Shown: piece by piece, positions 5,266-5,284 of the stretch
Position numbering within the stretch: position 1 is the first letter of the stretch
Layout of the letters: each line of letters starts with the position of its first letter
Source of the DNA: Acidobacteriota bacterium
GTDB taxonomy: Bacteria > Acidobacteriota > UBA6911 > RPQK01
NCBI GenBank assembly: GCA_003819755.1
Contig: RPQK01000576.1
Span: 1-5,284, forward strand
Reading direction: 5' to 3'
DNA length: 5,284 nucleotides
Notes under the pieces: model-generated
What the model was told of the DNA's origin: nothing
Seen by the model: the letters and a program-made list of their open reading frames with translations, nothing else
The model's database searches: none
Made by a program: the position numbers and the translations under genes

Positions 5266-5284
5266 GGAGGCAGCGTATTGTCCC

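Overview
The window reads as bacterial chromosomal DNA, most likely from an Acidobacteriota member of the Solibacter/Bryobacter type. The main reason is the 1075-residue Oar-like TonB-dependent receptor, with a carboxypeptidase-regulatory-like domain ahead of the plug; families of such receptors are greatly expanded in that group. The taxon is an inference from protein style, not from a marker gene. Both window edges are inverted repeats, so this may be a whole metagenomic contig that stopped at repeats.

Layout, left to right. Positions 1-58 are a perfect spacer-less palindrome. Positions 59-273 contain no recognisable gene but carry short phased direct repeats: two TCGGAACA words 11 bp apart and three GATATTGG words 10-11 bp apart. 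Immediately after these, 274-336 is the 3' part of a class II tRNA-Leu(CAA), running from the anticodon loop through the variable arm, T arm and CCA. The 5' half is missing. This is the classic footprint of a tyrosine-recombinase attachment site, so the left 270 bp may be the edge of an integrated element and the rest host chromosome. Positions 337-611 hold no gene I can support.

Two genes fill the rest and are transcribed divergently. On the minus strand, 612-3839 encodes the outer-membrane TonB-dependent receptor. On the plus strand, 4078-5064 encodes an amidohydrolase-2 (ACMSD-like) metalloenzyme with a twin-arginine signal, so it is predicted to act outside the cytoplasm. The 238-bp intergenic region has a TTGACA-type promoter facing each way. 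Just downstream of each predicted start site lies a copy of the same 17-bp dyad (GTTCT-N7-AGAAC type). This suggests one regulator controls both genes. The working model is that the receptor brings a substrate into the periplasm and the exported hydrolase or decarboxylase acts on it there. The substrate cannot be read from the sequence.

The window closes with an 82-bp-armed, nearly perfect hairpin (5084-5265) directly after the amidohydrolase stop. It is built from four copies of a 21-nt unit and is either a palindromic repeat element or a transcript-end structure.
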